Source: Muricoccus nepalensis (GTDB taxonomy: Bacteria; Pseudomonadota; Alphaproteobacteria; Acetobacterales; Acetobacteraceae). From it: a stretch of DNA of 64,000 bases. A program made the position numbers and the translations under genes. The stretch's first letter is position 1. Each line of letters begins with the position of its first letter. The DNA lies in assembly GCF_006438825.1 (NCBI RefSeq), contig NZ_RCZP01000005.1:124001-188000 (forward strand). The letters run 5' to 3'. The notes below the pieces were generated by a model that worked only from the letters and a program-made list of their open reading frames with translations, was not told where the DNA came from and searched no databases. Positions 1 through 7,590 of the stretch are shown piece by piece.

Positions 1-210
1 TGGGCGGGCGTCTTCGAAGAGCTGGCGGAGCAGGTGGCCGGTGCGCCGCCGATCCGCCCGAAGCCCCTCACCCAGGACGGGCTGCTCGGCCTTTTCAAGG
101 GCGAGGCGGTGGGCCGCGGCGTCGTGCTCGACCCCGCGACGATGGAGGACATGTGCGGGACGACCGATCTCGTGAAGCCCTCCCTCGAAGTGATCTACGA
201 GGGGGGCTGA
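1..210 (+). CDS. bchX: chlorophyllide reductase iron protein BchX, C-terminal end (partial)
   Basis: The last 69 codons of a gene that begins before the window, ending in TGA at 208-210. BchX is the ATP-dependent iron protein (NifH-like) that passes electrons to BchY/BchZ in chlorin reduction of bacteriochlorophyll a synthesis. The visible tail includes a [11 protein letters not shown] stretch and the ending [15 protein letters not shown] assign it from this tail plus position, because bchY starts only 2 nt after the stop and bchZ follows. The nucleotide-binding and 4Fe-4S motifs lie outside the window, so family membership rests mostly on synteny. Confidence 0.85.
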   Translation, partial: WAGVFEELAEQVAGAPPIRPKPLTQDGLLGLFKGEAVGRGVVLDPATMEDMCGTTDLVKPSLEVIYEGG

Positions 211-212
211 GC

Positions 213-1718
213 GTGGACGCCCCTCCCCCTCCCGCGTCCCAGGAAGAGGGCGCCTGCCACGGCGGGCGCGAGACCTTCCAGGCGGCCGCCCGCGCGGCCG
301 GCAAGGGCGGCACGATGGACCGGCTGCTCGCAGACTACCCGCGCGGGCCGCACGACCAGCCGCAATCGATGTGCCCCGCCTTCGGGTCGCTCCGCGTGGG
401 GCTCAGGATGCGGCGGGTGGCGACCATCCTCTCGGGCTCGGCCTGCTGCGTCTACGGCCTAACCTTCACCTCCCACTTCTACGGCGCGCGGCGGAGCGTG
501 GGCTACGTGCCCTTCAACTCCGAGACGCTGGTGACGGGCAAGCTGTTCGAGGACATCCGCGACGCGGTCGTCGCCTCCGCCAAGCCGGACGAACTGGACG
601 CGATCGTCGTCATCAATCTCTGCGTGCCGACCGCCTCCGGCGTGCCGCTGGACCTGCTGCCGAAGCAGATCGACGGCGTGCGGGTGATCGGGATCGACGT
701 TCCCGGCTTCGGCGTGCCGACGCACGCGGAGGCGAAGGACGTGCTGGCGGGCGCGATGCTGCGCTACGCCCGCGGCGAGGCGGAGGCCGGGCCGGTCGCG
801 CGGCCGCGGGGCGAGATCCCGGGCCTGCCGACCGTGGCGCCGATCGGGGAGCTCTTCCCGGGCGACCCGCCGGGCATCGGGGCGATGCTGGCGCCGATGG
901 GCCTGGCTCTTGCGCCGCAGACGCCGGCGCGGGAGTGGCGCGACCTCTACGGCGCGCTCGATTGCTCGGTCGCGGCGGCGCTGCACCCTTTCTACACGGC
1001 CTCCGTGCGCGAGTTCCGCGCGGCGGGGCGGCCGGTGGTGGGCTCGGGGCCCGTGGGGCTGGACGGTACCGCGGCCTGGCTCGAGGCGATCGGCCGCGCG
1101 GCGAACGTGCCGGCGGAGGCCGTGGACCGGGCCAAGGCGCGGGCGCTCCCGGGCATCCGCGCCGCCATCGAGGCGAGCCCGATCCGGGCGCGCATCACCG
1201 TCTCCGGCTACGAGGGCTCGGAGCTTCTCGTCGCGCGGCTGCTGGTCGAGGCGGGCGCCGAGGTGCCCTATGTCGGCACCGCCTGCCCCCGCACCGAGTG
1301 GAGCGACCCCGACCGCGACTGGCTGGAGGCGCGCGGGGTGCACGTGCAGTACCGCGCCTCGCTCGAGCAGGACATGGCCGCGATGCGCGACGTCCGGCCG
1401 GACCTCGCGCTCGGCACCACGCCGCTGGTGCAGGCGGCGAAGGAGGCGGGGACGCCGGCGCTCTACTTCACGAACATGGTCTCGGCGCGGCCGCTCTTCG
1501 GCGCCGCTGGCGCGGGGGCGATGGCGGGGATTGTGGCCTCGCAGACGCGGGGGGCGGAGCGCTTCTCGCGCATGGTCTCCTTCTTCAACGGCGTGGGCAC
1601 GAAGGAGGGCGCCGGCTACGGCTGGCAGACCCCCCCTCAGGACCCACCGGGCTTCCGCGACCGGATGAAGCGCGCGCGGGCGCTCCGCGCCAAGGCCGAG
1701 GAGGCGACGGGAAGCTGA
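213..1718 (+). CDS. bchY: chlorophyllide a reductase subunit Y
   Basis: 501 residues, NifD-like component of chlorophyllide a reductase (COR), which with BchX and BchZ reduces the C7=C8 bond of ring B in the cytoplasm. The N-terminal block [18 protein letters not shown] followed by [12 protein letters not shown] is the highly conserved BchY signature and holds cysteines of the kind that bind the COR iron-sulfur cluster. I chose GTG 213, two bases after the bchX stop: the next in-frame ATG (315) would remove residues that BchY proteins normally carry before the [17 protein letters not shown] region. Its stop overlaps the bchZ start (TGATG at 1716-1720), which implies translational coupling. 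Confidence 0.95.
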   Translation: MDAPPPPASQEEGACHGGRETFQAAARAAGKGGTMDRLLADYPRGPHDQPQSMCPAFGSLRVGLRMRRVATILSGSACCVYGLTFTSHFYGARRSVGYVPFNSETLVTGKLFEDIRDAVVASAKPDELDAIVVINLCVPTASGVPLDLLPKQIDGVRVIGIDVPGFGVPTHAEAKDVLAGAMLRYARGEAEAGPVARPRGEIPGLPTVAPIGELFPGDPPGIGAMLAPMGLALAPQTPAREWRDLYGALDCSVAAALHPFYTASVREFRAAGRPVVGSGPVGLDGTAAWLEAIGRAANVPAEAVDRAKARALPGIRAAIEASPIRARITVSGYEGSELLVARLLVEAGAEVPYVGTACPRTEWSDPDRDWLEARGVHVQYRASLEQDMAAMRDVRPDLALGTTPLVQAAKEAGTPALYFTNMVSARPLFGAAGAGAMAGIVASQTRGAERFSRMVSFFNGVGTKEGAGYGWQTPPQDPPGFRDRMKRARALRAKAEEATGS

Positions 1719-3172
1719 TGCTCGTCCTCGACCACGACCGGGCTGGCGGCTACTGGGGCGCCGTCTACGCCTTCACCGCGGTGCGCGGGCTGCGCACGGT
1801 GATCGATGGCCCGGTGGGCTGCGAGAACCTGCCGGTCACCGCCGTGCTGCACTACACCGACGCGCTGCCGCCGCACGAGCTGCCGGTGGTGGTGACGGGG
1901 CTGGACGAGGACGCGCTGTCCAAGACCGGCACCGAGGGCCCGCTGCGCCGTGCCAACGCGACGCAGGACCCGGACCTGCCGGCCGTGGTGGTGACGGGCA
2001 GCATCGCCGAGATGATCGGCGGCGGCGTGACGCCGCAGGGCAGCAACCTGCTGCGCTTCATCCCGCGCACGATCGACGAGGACCAGTGGCAGTGCGCGGA
2101 CCGCGCCATTAACTGGCTGTGGTCGGAGTTCGGCGCGAAGAAGCGGCCGAAGGTGAGGAAGCCGCGGCCGGAGGGCACGAAGCCGCGGGTCAACATTATC
2201 GGGCCCATCTACGGCACCTTCAACATGCCCTCCGACCTCGCGGAGATCCGGCGGCTGGTGGAGGGGATCGGCTGCGAGGTGAACCTCACCTTCCCGCTCG
2301 GCTCCCACATCGAGGACATCCCGCGCCTCGGCGACGGGGACGTGAATGTCTGCCTCTACCGCGAGTTCGGCCGCAAGCTCTGCGAGGAGCTGGGCCAGCC
2401 CTACCTGCAGGCGCCGATCGGCGTCTTCGCGACGACCAACTTCCTGCGCGCGCTCGGCGAGCTGGCGGGCGTCGATCCCGAGCCCTTCATCGAGCGGGAG
2501 AAGCACGCGACGCTGAAGCCGCTCTGGGACCTCTGGCGGAGCGTGACGCAGGACTTCTTCGGCTCCGCGCCCTTCGCGGTGGTGGCGACGGAGACCTACG
2601 TGAAGGGCATCCGGCGCTTCCTGGAGGAGGAGATGGGCATTCCCTGCGCCTTCTCCTTCGCCCGTAAGCCCGGCGAGAAGACCGACAACGCGGCGGTGCG
2701 GGAAGCGGTGAAGAGCAAGCCCGCGCTGGTTCTGTTCGGCTCCTACAACGAGCGGATGTACGCGGCCGAGGCGCGGAGCCGGGCGATCTACATCCCCGCC
2801 TCCTTCCCCGGCGCCGTCATCCGGCGGGCCACCGGCACGCCCTTCATGGGCTACGCGGGCGCGACCTACCTCCTGCAGGAGTACTGCAACGCGCTGTTCG
2901 ACGCCCTCTTCCACATCCTGCCGCTCGGCACGGAGCTGGACCGGGTGGACCCCACCCCCGCGCGGCCGGCCGAGGCCGAGGCGTGGGACGAGGACGCGCT
3001 CGCCCTCGTGGCAACGCGCGTCGAGCTCGAGCCCTTCCTGCTGCGCATCTCCGCCGCCAAGCGCCTGCGCGAGCGGGTGGAGACGGCCGCGCGGCGCGAG
3101 GGGGAGGCCCGCATCACCGCCGCGCGCGTCGAGCGCTGCCTGGCGGAAGCGGGCACGGAGGCGGTCGCGTGA
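1718..3172 (+). CDS. bchZ: chlorophyllide a reductase subunit Z
   Basis: 484 residues, NifK-like partner of BchY in chlorophyllide a reductase. It opens with [19 protein letters not shown] and the [21 protein letters not shown] stretch typical of BchZ; the family also has the [10 protein letters not shown] segment seen near residue 90. Length matches the family (about 485-490). The ATG at 1718 shares one base with the bchY stop. The gene ends 182 nt before pufB, the usual bchXYZ-puf superoperon order, so part of puf transcription probably originates upstream in the bch genes. Confidence 0.95.
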   Translation: MLVLDHDRAGGYWGAVYAFTAVRGLRTVIDGPVGCENLPVTAVLHYTDALPPHELPVVVTGLDEDALSKTGTEGPLRRANATQDPDLPAVVVTGSIAEMIGGGVTPQGSNLLRFIPRTIDEDQWQCADRAINWLWSEFGAKKRPKVRKPRPEGTKPRVNIIGPIYGTFNMPSDLAEIRRLVEGIGCEVNLTFPLGSHIEDIPRLGDGDVNVCLYREFGRKLCEELGQPYLQAPIGVFATTNFLRALGELAGVDPEPFIEREKHATLKPLWDLWRSVTQDFFGSAPFAVVATETYVKGIRRFLEEEMGIPCAFSFARKPGEKTDNAAVREAVKSKPALVLFGSYNERMYAAEARSRAIYIPASFPGAVIRRATGTPFMGYAGATYLLQEYCNALFDALFHILPLGTELDRVDPTPARPAEAEAWDEDALALVATRVELEPFLLRISAAKRLRERVETAARREGEARITAARVERCLAEAGTEAVA

Positions 3173-3354
3173 CCGCCCCCTGGCAGGGCCGCCCGAGCGG
3201 CCCCGAGATTTCCCCGGCTTCGGCCGCGGGAATGACGCCTGGCGGAGACGCCGGGCCGATCCTCGTCGTCGGCCTTCGTGCCACGGCGATCCTGGCCGCG
3301 CGGGAGCTGCGCGGCGCAAGCGGCCGAAAGTCCGCCGTTACTAGGGGAGCCTGA
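3169..3354 (+). CDS. possible 61-codon ORF between bchZ and pufB (not PufQ-like)
   Basis: A GTG start at 3169 overlaps the bchZ stop (GTGA), and the frame stays open up to the codon before the pufB ATG. The product would be a 61-residue, proline/glycine/alanine-rich peptide with a short hydrophobic stretch ([16 protein letters not shown]). Many purple bacteria carry pufQ here, but PufQ is about 70-80 residues with one clear transmembrane helix, and I see no such match. The junctions look like a coupled gene, but the composition may simply reflect the GC-rich background. This may instead be an untranslated leader of pufB. Confidence 0.25.
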   Translation: MTAPWQGRPSGPEISPASAAGMTPGGDAGPILVVGLRATAILAARELRGASGRKSAVTRGA

Positions 3355-3576
3355 ATGGCCGAAATGGAAAGAAGGGATGTGTCCGTATCCGGGCTGACGG
3401 AGCCGGAGGCGAGGGAGTTCCACAGCATCTTCGTGATGAGCTTCCTCATCTTCACCGTCATCGCGGTCGTGGCACACTTCCTGGTCTGGCAATGGCGGCC
3501 TTGGCTGCCCGGGCCCGACGGGTACACGCGCGCCATGCTCGACGGGGTGACCACCATCACCTCGATGCTGACCTGA
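3355..3576 (+). CDS. pufB: light-harvesting complex 1 beta subunit
   Basis: 73 residues. LH1 beta polypeptide that binds bacteriochlorophyll and carotenoid around the reaction centre in the intracytoplasmic membrane. The pattern is diagnostic: a polar N-terminus with [15 protein letters not shown], one transmembrane helix, the chlorophyll-ligand His41 in [13 protein letters not shown], and the conserved W-x-W-R-P-W end. It has a longer C-terminus (about 20 residues after RPW) than the classical 47-54 residue beta subunits. An AGGGGAGC ribosome site lies just upstream of ATG 3355; a second in-frame ATG at 3364 would shorten it by three residues. Confidence 0.96.
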   Translation: MAEMERRDVSVSGLTEPEAREFHSIFVMSFLIFTVIAVVAHFLVWQWRPWLPGPDGYTRAMLDGVTTITSMLT

Positions 3577-3588
3577 GGAGGCCGGACC

Positions 3589-3795
3589 ATGTGGCGTGTA
3601 TGGCTGCTCTTTGATCCCCGCCGGGCGCTGGTCGCCCTCGCGACCTTCCTCCTGACGCTGGCGCTGCTGATCCACTTCATCCTGCTCAGCACCGACCGCT
3701 TCAACTGGCTGGAGGGCCCGCGGCGCGCGGCCGCCCCGATCGGGCAGATGTCGCCCATCCCGGCGCCTGCGCCGGGTGTCACGCCGGCGCGATAG
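3589..3795 (+). CDS. pufA: light-harvesting complex 1 alpha subunit
   Basis: 68 residues, LH1 alpha polypeptide that pairs with Puf[21 protein letters not shown] is followed by one transmembrane helix holding the chlorophyll-ligand His29 (LLIHFILL) and the conserved [10 protein letters not shown] stretch on the periplasmic side. A Pro/Ala-rich tail of about 20 residues follows. A strong GAGGAGG site precedes ATG 3589, 12 nt after pufB. The 109-nt gap that follows, before pufL, contains a stable hairpin, as expected where LH1 messages must outnumber reaction-centre messages. Confidence 0.96.
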   Translation: MWRVWLLFDPRRALVALATFLLTLALLIHFILLSTDRFNWLEGPRRAAAPIGQMSPIPAPAPGVTPAR

Positions 3796-3796
3796 C

Positions 3797-3847
3797 GCTG
3801 GAAACCGGGCGGCGGATGGGTCCCGACACGGGTTCCAGCCGCCGCCC
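3797..3847 (+). promoter_or_regulatory. intercistronic hairpin between pufA and pufL
   Basis: A perfect 9-bp G+C stem: GGGCGGCGG (3807-3815) pairs with CCGCCGCCC (3839-3847) across a 23-nt loop. An alternative, mutually exclusive stem pairs GCTGGAAACC (3797-3806) with GGTTCCAGC (3831-3839) with one bulge. No T run follows, so this is not an ordinary intrinsic terminator. In Rhodobacter, hairpins at this position block 3' exonuclease decay and keep the pufBA message more abundant than pufLM; I infer the same role here. Confidence 0.6.
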
Positions 3848-3904
3848 CTTCGGCCGCGATGCGCAGACGGGCGCCCGCGGGACGTCGGGGAGGAGGGTTC
3901 GGCG

Positions 3905-4735
3905 ATGGCGATGCTGAGCTACGAGCAAAAATACCGCGTACGGGGTGGCACGCTCATCGGCGGCGACCTCTTCGACTTCTGGGTGGGGCCCTTCTACGTG
4001 GGCTTCTTCGGCGTCACGACGATCTTCTTCAGCCTGCTCGGCACGCTGCTGATCCTCTACGGCGCCTCGCTCCAGGGCACCTTCAACATCTGGCTGATCA
4101 GCATCGCGCCGCCGGACCTGTCCTACGGGCTGGCGCTGGCGCCCATCAAGGAAGGAGGGCTGTGGCAGATCATCACGATCTGCGCCATCGGCGCCTTCAG
4201 CTCCTGGGCGCTGCGCCAGGCGGAGATCGCGCGCAAGCTCGGCATGGGGCTGCACATCCCCGTCGCCTTCTCCTTCGCGATCCTCGCCTACGTCACGCTC
4301 GTGGTCGTGCGGCCCGTGCTGATGGGCGCCTGGGGCCACGGCTTCCCCTACGGGATCTGGAGCCACCTCGACTGGGTGTCGAACGTCGGCTACCAGTACC
4401 TGCACTTCCACTACAACCCCGCGCACATGCTGGGGGTGACCTTCTTCTTCACCACCACGCTCGCGCTCTCGCTGCACGCCTCGCTGGTGCTGGCCGCGCT
4501 CAACCCGCGCAAGGGCGAGGCGGTGAAGACGGCGGAGCACGAGAACACTTTCTACCGCGACATCATCGGCTACTCGATCGGCACGCTGGGCATCCACCGG
4601 CTCGGCCTGTTCGTGGCGCTGAGCGCGGGCTTCTGGAGCGCGGTCTGCATCGTGATCAGCGGGCCCTTCTGGACGCGCGGCTGGCCGGAGTGGTGGGGCT
4701 GGTGGCTGAACCTGCCGATCTGGCGCATGGGCTAA
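3905..4735 (+). CDS. pufL: photosynthetic reaction centre subunit L
   Basis: 276 residues with five transmembrane helices, one of the two core polypeptides that hold the special-pair bacteriochlorophylls, bacteriopheophytins and QA/QB. Visible hallmarks: [20 protein letters not shown] at the start, [14 protein letters not shown] in helix [21 protein letters not shown] with the His ligands, [11 protein letters not shown], and the C-terminal [13 protein letters not shown]. Start chosen at ATG 3905, with a GGAGGAGGG ribosome site at about 3889-3897; ATG 3911 is an alternative. The much longer upstream extension of the open frame overlaps pufA and lacks family similarity. pufM follows after 14 nt. 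Confidence 0.97.
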   Translation: MAMLSYEQKYRVRGGTLIGGDLFDFWVGPFYVGFFGVTTIFFSLLGTLLILYGASLQGTFNIWLISIAPPDLSYGLALAPIKEGGLWQIITICAIGAFSSWALRQAEIARKLGMGLHIPVAFSFAILAYVTLVVVRPVLMGAWGHGFPYGIWSHLDWVSNVGYQYLHFHYNPAHMLGVTFFFTTTLALSLHASLVLAALNPRKGEAVKTAEHENTFYRDIIGYSIGTLGIHRLGLFVALSAGFWSAVCIVISGPFWTRGWPEWWGWWLNLPIWRMG

Positions 4736-4749
4736 GGGAGGAACGGACG

Positions 4750-5727
4750 ATGCTCGAATACCAGAATCTCTTCACCCGCGTGCAGGTCCGGGGGCCGGCC
4801 TATGCCGGCGTGCCCTTCTCCCGCGGCGACGGCCCGCGCGAGGGCAAGCCGCTCTTCTCCCACCTCGCGGGCATCCTCGGCGACGCGCAGGTGGGGCCGA
4901 TCTACCTCGGCTGGAGCGGGCTCGTCTCGCTCATCTGCGGCTTCATCGCCTTCGAGATCATCGGGCTCAACATGTGGGCCTCGGTGGGGTGGAACCCGAT
5001 CCAGTTCATCCGGCTCCTGCCCTGGCTCGCGCTCGAGCCGCCGGCGCCCGGCTACGGGCTGCGCTTCCCGCCGTTGGCCGAGGGCGGCTGGTGGCTGCTG
5101 GCCGGCTTCTTCCTGACGACGTCGATCATCATGTGGTGGGTGCGCATCTACCGCCGCTCCCGCCAGCTCGGGCTCGGCACGCACACGGCCTGGGCCTTCG
5201 GCGCCGCGATCTGGCTCTACCTCGTGCTCGGCCTCTTCCGGCCGCTGCTGATGGGCTCCTGGGGCGAGGCTGTGCCCTTCGGCATCTTCCCGCACCTCGA
5301 CTGGACGGCGGCGCTGTCGATCCGCTACGGGAACCTCTTCTACAACCCGTTCCACGCCCTCTCGATCGTGTTCCTCTACGGCTCGACGCTTCTCTTCGCG
5401 ATGCACGGCGCGACCATCCTCGCCGCCGGGCGCTTCGGCTCGGAGCGCGAGGTGGAGCAGGTGATCGACCGCGGCACCGCGCATGAGCGCTGCGCCATCT
5501 TCTGGCGCTGGACGATGGGCTTCAACGCGACCTTCGAGTCCATCCATCGCTGGGCCTGGTGGTTCGCGGTGCTCTGCCCCATCGCGGGCGGCATCGGCAT
5601 CCTCCTGACTGGGACGGTGGTCGACAACTGGTATCTCTGGGCCATCAAGCAGGGCTACGCGCCCTCCTACCCCGCCGTGTATCCGCCGATGGTGGACCCG
5701 GCCTCCGTCCTGGGAGCAGGTCGATGA
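4750..5727 (+). CDS. pufM: photosynthetic reaction centre subunit M
   Basis: 325 residues, partner of PufL in the reaction-centre core. The start [20 protein letters not shown], the GPIYLGWSG region, [26 protein letters not shown] with chlorophyll and non-haem iron His ligands, and the [20 protein letters not shown] segment are standard PufM. It extends past the core with a short [17 protein letters not shown] tail, as in species with a bound tetraheme cytochrome. A GGGAGGAAC ribosome site precedes ATG 4750. The stop overlaps the pufC start (ATGA at 5724-5727). Confidence 0.97.
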   Translation: MLEYQNLFTRVQVRGPAYAGVPFSRGDGPREGKPLFSHLAGILGDAQVGPIYLGWSGLVSLICGFIAFEIIGLNMWASVGWNPIQFIRLLPWLALEPPAPGYGLRFPPLAEGGWWLLAGFFLTTSIIMWWVRIYRRSRQLGLGTHTAWAFGAAIWLYLVLGLFRPLLMGSWGEAVPFGIFPHLDWTAALSIRYGNLFYNPFHALSIVFLYGSTLLFAMHGATILAAGRFGSEREVEQVIDRGTAHERCAIFWRWTMGFNATFESIHRWAWWFAVLCPIAGGIGILLTGTVVDNWYLWAIKQGYAPSYPAVYPPMVDPASVLGAGR

Positions 5728-6788
5728 ACTCTCGGCTGATCGTCGGCATCGGGGCGGGCGCCGCCCTCCTCGTGGCCGCCGCGGTGGTGCTGCTCACCTT
5801 CGAGCGGCCGCCCGTCGTCTCCGTGCAGCGGGGCTTCCGCGGCACGGGCATGGAGCTGGTCTACAACCCCCGCATGCTGGAGGTGCAGGCCGCCCTGCAG
5901 GTGCTGCCGGAGGTCATCGAGCCCGCCGACGACGAGGACCCGCGGGCGTCCGAGATCTACCAGAACGTGCAGGTGCTGGGCGGCCTCAGCGCCGGACAGT
6001 TCGGGCGGATCATGCAGGCCATGACGGCCTGGGTCTCGCCCGAGGACAAGGTGCAGAACGGCGGCTGCGGCTACTGCCACAACCTCGAGAACTTCGCCGA
6101 GGACTCCGTCTACACGAAGGTGGTCGCGCGCCGGATGCTGCAGATGACGCAGCAGATCAACGCACAGTACGCGAGCCATGTCGGGGTGACCGGCGTGACC
6201 TGCTACACCTGCCACCGCGGCAACCCGGTGCCCCAGAACGTCTGGGCCGCGCAGCCGGCGAACCAGAGCTGGACGAACGGCTTCGCGGAGACGGCGACGG
6301 GCCAGAACCGCCCCTCGGCCGCCGCCGGGCAGGCCTCGCTTCCCCTCGACCCCTTCACGCCCTTCCTGATGGGCGCGGAGCCGATCCGCGTGCAGGGCCG
6401 CACGCCGCTGCCGGCCGGGAACTACAGCTCGACCAAGCAGACGGAGTGGACCTACTCCCTGATGATGCACTTCTCGACTGCCCTCGGCGTCGGCTGCACG
6501 AACTGCCACAACACGCAGCAGTTCTCCTCCTGGGAGGAGAGCACGCCGCAGCGGGTGACCGCCTGGCACGGCATCAACATGCTGCGCGACGTGAACACCA
6601 ACTACATCCAGACCCTGCAGCCGGTCTTCCCGGCGAACCGGCTGGGGCCGCAGGGCGACCCGCTGAAGGCGAACTGCACCACCTGCCACCAGGGCGCCTA
6701 CAAGCCGCTCTACGGCGCCTCCATGCTGCGGGACTACCAGGAGCTCAACCGGGTGACCCAGGGCCCGACGGAGATCCGCATGCCCTGA
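5724..6788 (+). CDS. pufC: reaction-centre tetraheme cytochrome c subunit
   Basis: 354 residues, periplasmic cytochrome that re-reduces the photo-oxidised special pair. Four CxxCH haem sites are present: CGYCH (115-119), CYTCH (160-164), CTNCH (258-262) and CTTCH (318-322), arranged as two pairs. The N-terminus has one hydrophobic helix (residues about 5-25) but no Cys, so it lacks the lipobox found in the Blastochloris protein and is probably held by an uncleaved anchor. It is translationally coupled to pufM. The final codons lie inside a 14-bp tandem repeat, and a strong terminator follows. Confidence 0.97.
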   Translation: MNSRLIVGIGAGAALLVAAAVVLLTFERPPVVSVQRGFRGTGMELVYNPRMLEVQAALQVLPEVIEPADDEDPRASEIYQNVQVLGGLSAGQFGRIMQAMTAWVSPEDKVQNGGCGYCHNLENFAEDSVYTKVVARRMLQMTQQINAQYASHVGVTGVTCYTCHRGNPVPQNVWAAQPANQSWTNGFAETATGQNRPSAAAGQASLPLDPFTPFLMGAEPIRVQGRTPLPAGNYSSTKQTEWTYSLMMHFSTALGVGCTNCHNTQQFSSWEESTPQRVTAWHGINMLRDVNTNYIQTLQPVFPANRLGPQGDPLKANCTTCHQGAYKPLYGASMLRDYQELNRVTQGPTEIRMP

Positions 6789-6820
6789 CCGGCATGGCCT
6801 GACCCGCATTCCCTGACCGG
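6779..6820. repeat. three tandem 14-bp repeats across the pufC stop codon
   Basis: Three contiguous units: CATGCCCTGACCGG (6779-6792), CATGGCCTGACCCG (6793-6806) and CATTCCCTGACCGG (6807-6820). The first contains the last codon and TGA of pufC. Adjacent units differ at 2-3 positions. The array sits just before the operon terminator. It may be plain replication slippage, or a structured 3' end of the puf message. Confidence 0.75.
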
Positions 6821-6844
6821 GGGCTGCATCCCGGACGCGACCCG

Positions 6845-6880
6845 CATCCCCGCCTCCCTCCGAGGCGGGGATGTTCTTTT
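6845..6880 (+). terminator. rho-independent terminator of the puf operon
   Basis: A perfect 12-bp stem: CATCCCCGCCTC (6845-6856) pairs with GAGGCGGGGATG (6862-6873) across a CCTCC loop, followed directly by TTCTTTT. This is the clearest intrinsic terminator in the window and ends the bch-puf superoperon 57 nt after the pufC stop. Confidence 0.9.
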
Positions 6881-6974
6881 GTCGAAACGGCCTGTTAATA
6901 CCGCGGGTCCAAGGTGGTGCCTCTGACGCCTTCGCCGGACGGTGTGCGTCAGCATCATCATAAGGAACCTTGGG

Positions 6975-7316
6975 ATGCTTCGACGCTTCGTTCTCGCCGC
7001 CGCCCTGCTCGCGGCCGCGGCCGGCCCCAGCCTGGCGCAGGGCTGCGACACGCGCTTCACGCTGCGCAACAACTCGGGCGCGACGGTGAACGAGTTCTAC
7101 TTCGGCCCCTCCTCGCGTCCCGACTGGGGCCGTGACCGCCTCGGCGAGAACGTCGTCGCGCCGGGCCGCGCGGTGAACTACACGCCCGGCGGGCGCGGCG
7201 GTAGCTACGACTTCAAGATCGTCTGGGCGAACGGCGAGAACGCCGAGCTGATGCGCGTGAACATCTGCGAGACCTCGGAGATCGTCGCCACGCGCAGCGG
7301 CATCGAGGCGCGCTGA
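6975..7316 (+). CDS. small exported protein of unknown function
   Basis: 113 residues. The start MLRRFVLAAALLAAAAGPSLAQ is a typical Sec signal peptide with an SLAQ-G cleavage region, leaving a mature protein of about 92 residues with two cysteines (one near the new N-terminus, one in NICETSE) that could form a disulfide. I do not recognise the mature domain; FTLRNNSGATVNEFYFGPS and the SYDFKIVWANGENAEL strand suggest a small beta-sandwich. ATG 6975 is preceded by AAGGA; an upstream in-frame ATG at 6942 would place a non-signal extension before the signal peptide. It stands alone between the puf terminator and a large hairpin. Confidence 0.75.
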   Translation: MLRRFVLAAALLAAAAGPSLAQGCDTRFTLRNNSGATVNEFYFGPSSRPDWGRDRLGENVVAPGRAVNYTPGGRGGSYDFKIVWANGENAELMRVNICETSEIVATRSGIEAR

Positions 7317-7334
7317 GGCAGCGGCTTCGGCCAG

Positions 7335-7371
7335 GGGCGGCGCGAGCGGGCAGGCACCCGCCGCGCCGCCC
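7335..7371. terminator. long GC hairpin downstream of the small exported gene
   Basis: GGGCGGCGCG (7335-7344) pairs with CGCGCCGCCC (7362-7371). Inside it GCGGG (7346-7350) pairs with CCCGC (7357-7361), giving 15 bp with a single bulged A and a 6-nt loop. There is no clean T run, so it may act as a factor-assisted terminator or a 3' stability structure for the gene ending at 7316. Confidence 0.5.
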
Positions 7372-7447
7372 TTGCCGTGCCGGGCGTCGCGGCCGGCACG
7401 GCCGGCGGGCGTCGCCGGGCCAACGGCGGACACGGTAGAGCACATCC

Positions 7448-7489
7448 ATCCCGGGCTTCGGCTGCCGCATCGGCAGGCGGGCCCGGGAT
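7448..7489. terminator. nested inverted repeat before the convergent GGDEF-EAL gene
   Basis: ATCCCGGGC (7448-7456) pairs with GCCCGGGAT (7481-7489), and inside it CTGCCG (7462-7467) pairs with CGGCAG (7471-7476) across a 3-nt loop. The two stems are separated by near-symmetric internal loops of 5 and 4 nt. It lies in the 274-nt gap between convergent genes, so a bidirectional terminator is the simplest reading; a structured RNA is the alternative. Confidence 0.4.
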
Positions 7490-7590
7490 TTGCGATTCGG
7501 AGCTTTGTGCCTCTCAGGGGTTTGTGCCTCGCTGGCAACCACGGCCGGAGGAGCGCCGCCGGATGGCCGTCCGCCCGAGGGGCGGCGGGT

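Noticed and set aside
371-1717. Long + frame upstream of bchZ in the same reading frame
   Set aside because: It runs through bchY in another frame and has only Arg/Gly/Ala-rich low-complexity translation; bchZ family similarity begins exactly at ATG 1718.
3173-3354. PpsR-type TGT-N12-ACA sites upstream of pufB
   Set aside because: I looked for the motif in the bchZ-pufB gap and did not find it; control may lie upstream of the window.
5667-7538. Long - frame opposite pufC and the small exported gene
   Set aside because: Antisense shadow of GC-rich codons: His/Arg/Gly-rich, no domain, and it crosses the puf terminator and two hairpins.
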